Below, piece by piece: positions 5,135-6,027 of a DNA stretch of 6,027 bases (position 1 is its first letter; every line of letters begins with the position of its first letter). This DNA is from Gemmataceae bacterium (GTDB lineage Bacteria > Planctomycetota > Planctomycetia > Gemmatales > Gemmataceae): NCBI GenBank assembly GCA_947490035.1, contig CANLGS010000289.1, forward strand, positions 1 through 6,027, written 5' to 3'. The notes under the pieces were generated by a model, which worked only from the letters and a program-made list of their open reading frames with translations, was not told the DNA's origin and did no database searches. The translations under genes and the position numbers were made by a program.

Positions 5135-5965
5135 AAGGACGTGCTCGTGCCGCTCGCGGACGCGATCGACTTCTACACGAAGGCGAACGGCTACGACCTG
5201 GACGTCGTCAAATACCGCACCCTGAAGACCGCCGCGGGCGGCGCGCCGATGAACCCGACCACGTACCCGACGCTCTCGGGCAACACCGCGACCAACATCC
5301 TCGTGCCCGCCGCCGACCGGTTCACGGGCTACTCGATGGGGCCGGGGTACTGGGGCAAGACGTTCTTCATGTGGCCGCCGGACCCGCGGTTCGACCCGAC
5401 CGCCAACGTGCTCAGCCCGGACGCCGCCCGGCCGGGGTTCGACACCGCCGGCAAGGAGATGTGCGACTGGCGCCGCCGGTTCTTCTTCAACAAGAGCGGC
5501 ACCGCGCTCGACCCGCAGGGCGACAACAACACGACCAACACCGCCGGCACCGTCGATGGAGTCAACGAGGCCGTCCTGAACACCGGCGCCAGCGGGCATA
5601 CGCTCGCGCTGGCCGCGAACCAGGTGAACTACGCCGCGGTCCTGAAGTGGATCAAGAGCGGGCCGCAGGTGCTGCCGCCGAACCTGCGGGCCGGGCGGGT
5701 ACTGTACTACTCGTCCATCCCGGACGACGTGAACACCGCCACCGGCACCGCCCAGCAGCAACTCGACAAGGGGTTCTGGAAGCAGTACATCGATTTCGTG
5801 CTGAGTACCGGCAGCCACAGCGGCGTCACGGGCGGCCAGTCGCCGGACCTGTATGGTTCGGCCGACAGTTGGGGCTCCAGCCTACTGCTTTGCACGACTC
5901 ATTTTCTCTGGTGGGTTGAAGGGTGGTCTTTGTGTTGTTGCTTGGCTTGTTGGAGGAGTTTGTGA
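5135..5965 (+). pseudogene. chimeric remnant: SH3/TPR linker joined to TadG-like pilus-assembly protein fragment
   Basis: This continues the frame after the TAG. Bases 5135-5185 encode the linker of the SH3-like protein (KDVLVPLADAIDFYTKA). From about 5186 (NGYDLDVVKYR) to 5875 the product resembles the middle of planctomycete TadG-like, von Willebrand A-type pilus-assembly proteins: TGYSMGPGYWGKTFFMWPPD, C-D-W-R-R-R-F-F, AAVLKWIKSGPQVLPPNLRA and GRVLYYSSIPDD, then FWKQYIDFVL. The TadG N-terminal membrane helix and the C-terminal part of the VWA domain are missing. After SADSWG (ending 5875) the frame runs through Trp/Cys/Leu-rich nonsense (WWVEGWSLCCCLACW) to TGA 5963-5965, so the last 30 residues are unlikely to be real. 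A GTG at 5147 with AAGGA upstream could allow re-initiation, but a functional TadG fragment is improbable. I recognised the family from memory of its motifs, without an alignment. Confidence 0.6.
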
Positions 5966-6027
5966 ACTGAGGTGTGTGCCCCGGACTGTTTTGCTTTCGC
6001 TTGGACGGGTCGACGCTTCTTGTTCAC
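5876..6027. other. T-rich, lower-GC segment at the right edge
   Basis: From about 5876 the base use changes. By hand count, 5881-6027 is about 52% G+C and rich in T and TG repeats on the + strand, whereas the sequence to its left is markedly richer in G+C. No + strand gene is credible here. It may be a recombination junction, the end of a mobile element, an intergenic region, or the end of a minus-strand gene. Confidence 0.6.
5899..6027 (-). CDS. possible 3' end of a minus-strand gene, open at the right edge
   Basis: Read on the minus strand, 6027 down to 5899 stays open for 42 codons and ends in TGA. It encodes a hydrophilic Lys/Gln/His-rich tail (NKKRRPVQAKAKQSGAH, then VHKLLQQAKQQHKDHP). 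This looks more protein-like than the + strand reading of the same bases. The start is outside the window; the first codon at the edge happens to be GTG. HKLLQQA weakly recalls the start of TPR proteins, but the stretch is too short to assign and may be chance. Confidence 0.25.
   Translation of the reverse strand: MNKKRRPVQAKAKQSGAHTSVHKLLQQAKQQHKDHPSTHQRK

Noticed and set aside
5141..5965. Independent gene starting at GTG 5141 or 5147
   Set aside because: AAGGA is suitably placed only for GTG 5147, but the first residues continue the SH3-like protein's linker and the C-terminus runs into nonsense, so a functional gene is unlikely.
5973..5985. GTGTGCCCCGG as the 5' end of a group II intron
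   Set aside because: It resembles the GUGYG start only loosely; no intron domains or reverse transcriptase are visible in the 50 bases that remain.

Overview
The window is GC-rich and very probably comes from a planctomycete of the Gemmata/Gemmataceae type. The grounds are a DUF1559 'H-X9-DG' prepilin-like protein, a transthyretin-like lipoprotein of the sort found beside DUF1559 genes, a Uma2-family protein, a RelE/ParE-like toxin with a planctomycete-style partner, and a fragment resembling planctomycete TadG-like proteins. These assignments come from recognising motifs by eye; no database search was run.

Layout, left to right, all confident genes on the + strand. (1) 110-1658: a two-gene envelope operon, made of a type IV pilin-like DUF1559 protein and a small lipoprotein with a beta-sandwich fold. 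It is closed by a perfect 20-bp stem-loop at 1673-1728. (2) 1766-2404: a Uma2 (DUF820, PD-(D/E)XK-like) protein with its own extended -10 promoter. (3) 2456-3763: leuC, the [4Fe-4S] large subunit of isopropylmalate isomerase, with no leuD in view. (4) 3793-4325: a likely type II toxin-antitoxin pair with overlapping ends. Its promoter lies across the leuC stop codon. (5) 4377-4838: a longer paralogue of the antitoxin with two copies of the antitoxin's hairpin motif and no intact toxin behind it. (6) 4835-5965: a broken, chimeric reading frame. An exported SH3-like protein is cut by an in-frame TAG, and about 50 bases later the frame switches to a piece of a TadG-like pilus-assembly protein, which itself ends abruptly near 5876. 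(7) 5876-6027: lower-GC, T-rich sequence, possibly the end of a minus-strand gene entering from the right.

How the parts relate: the left operon concerns the cell surface, and leuC is a core leucine-biosynthesis gene. The segment from 3746 to the right edge looks like accessory DNA: a toxin-antitoxin module, a duplicated antitoxin-like gene whose promoter and leader copy those of the first, and a gene broken by recombination. The most notable new observation is that the genes at 3793 and 4377 share an aligned N-terminus and also a promoter-leader block (CGCGACCT, then TGGTATGAT, AACCCA, a purine-rich ribosome site and ATG). This points to duplication of a whole regulated antitoxin cassette. 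The next most notable is the TAG-interrupted chimera at 4835-5875.
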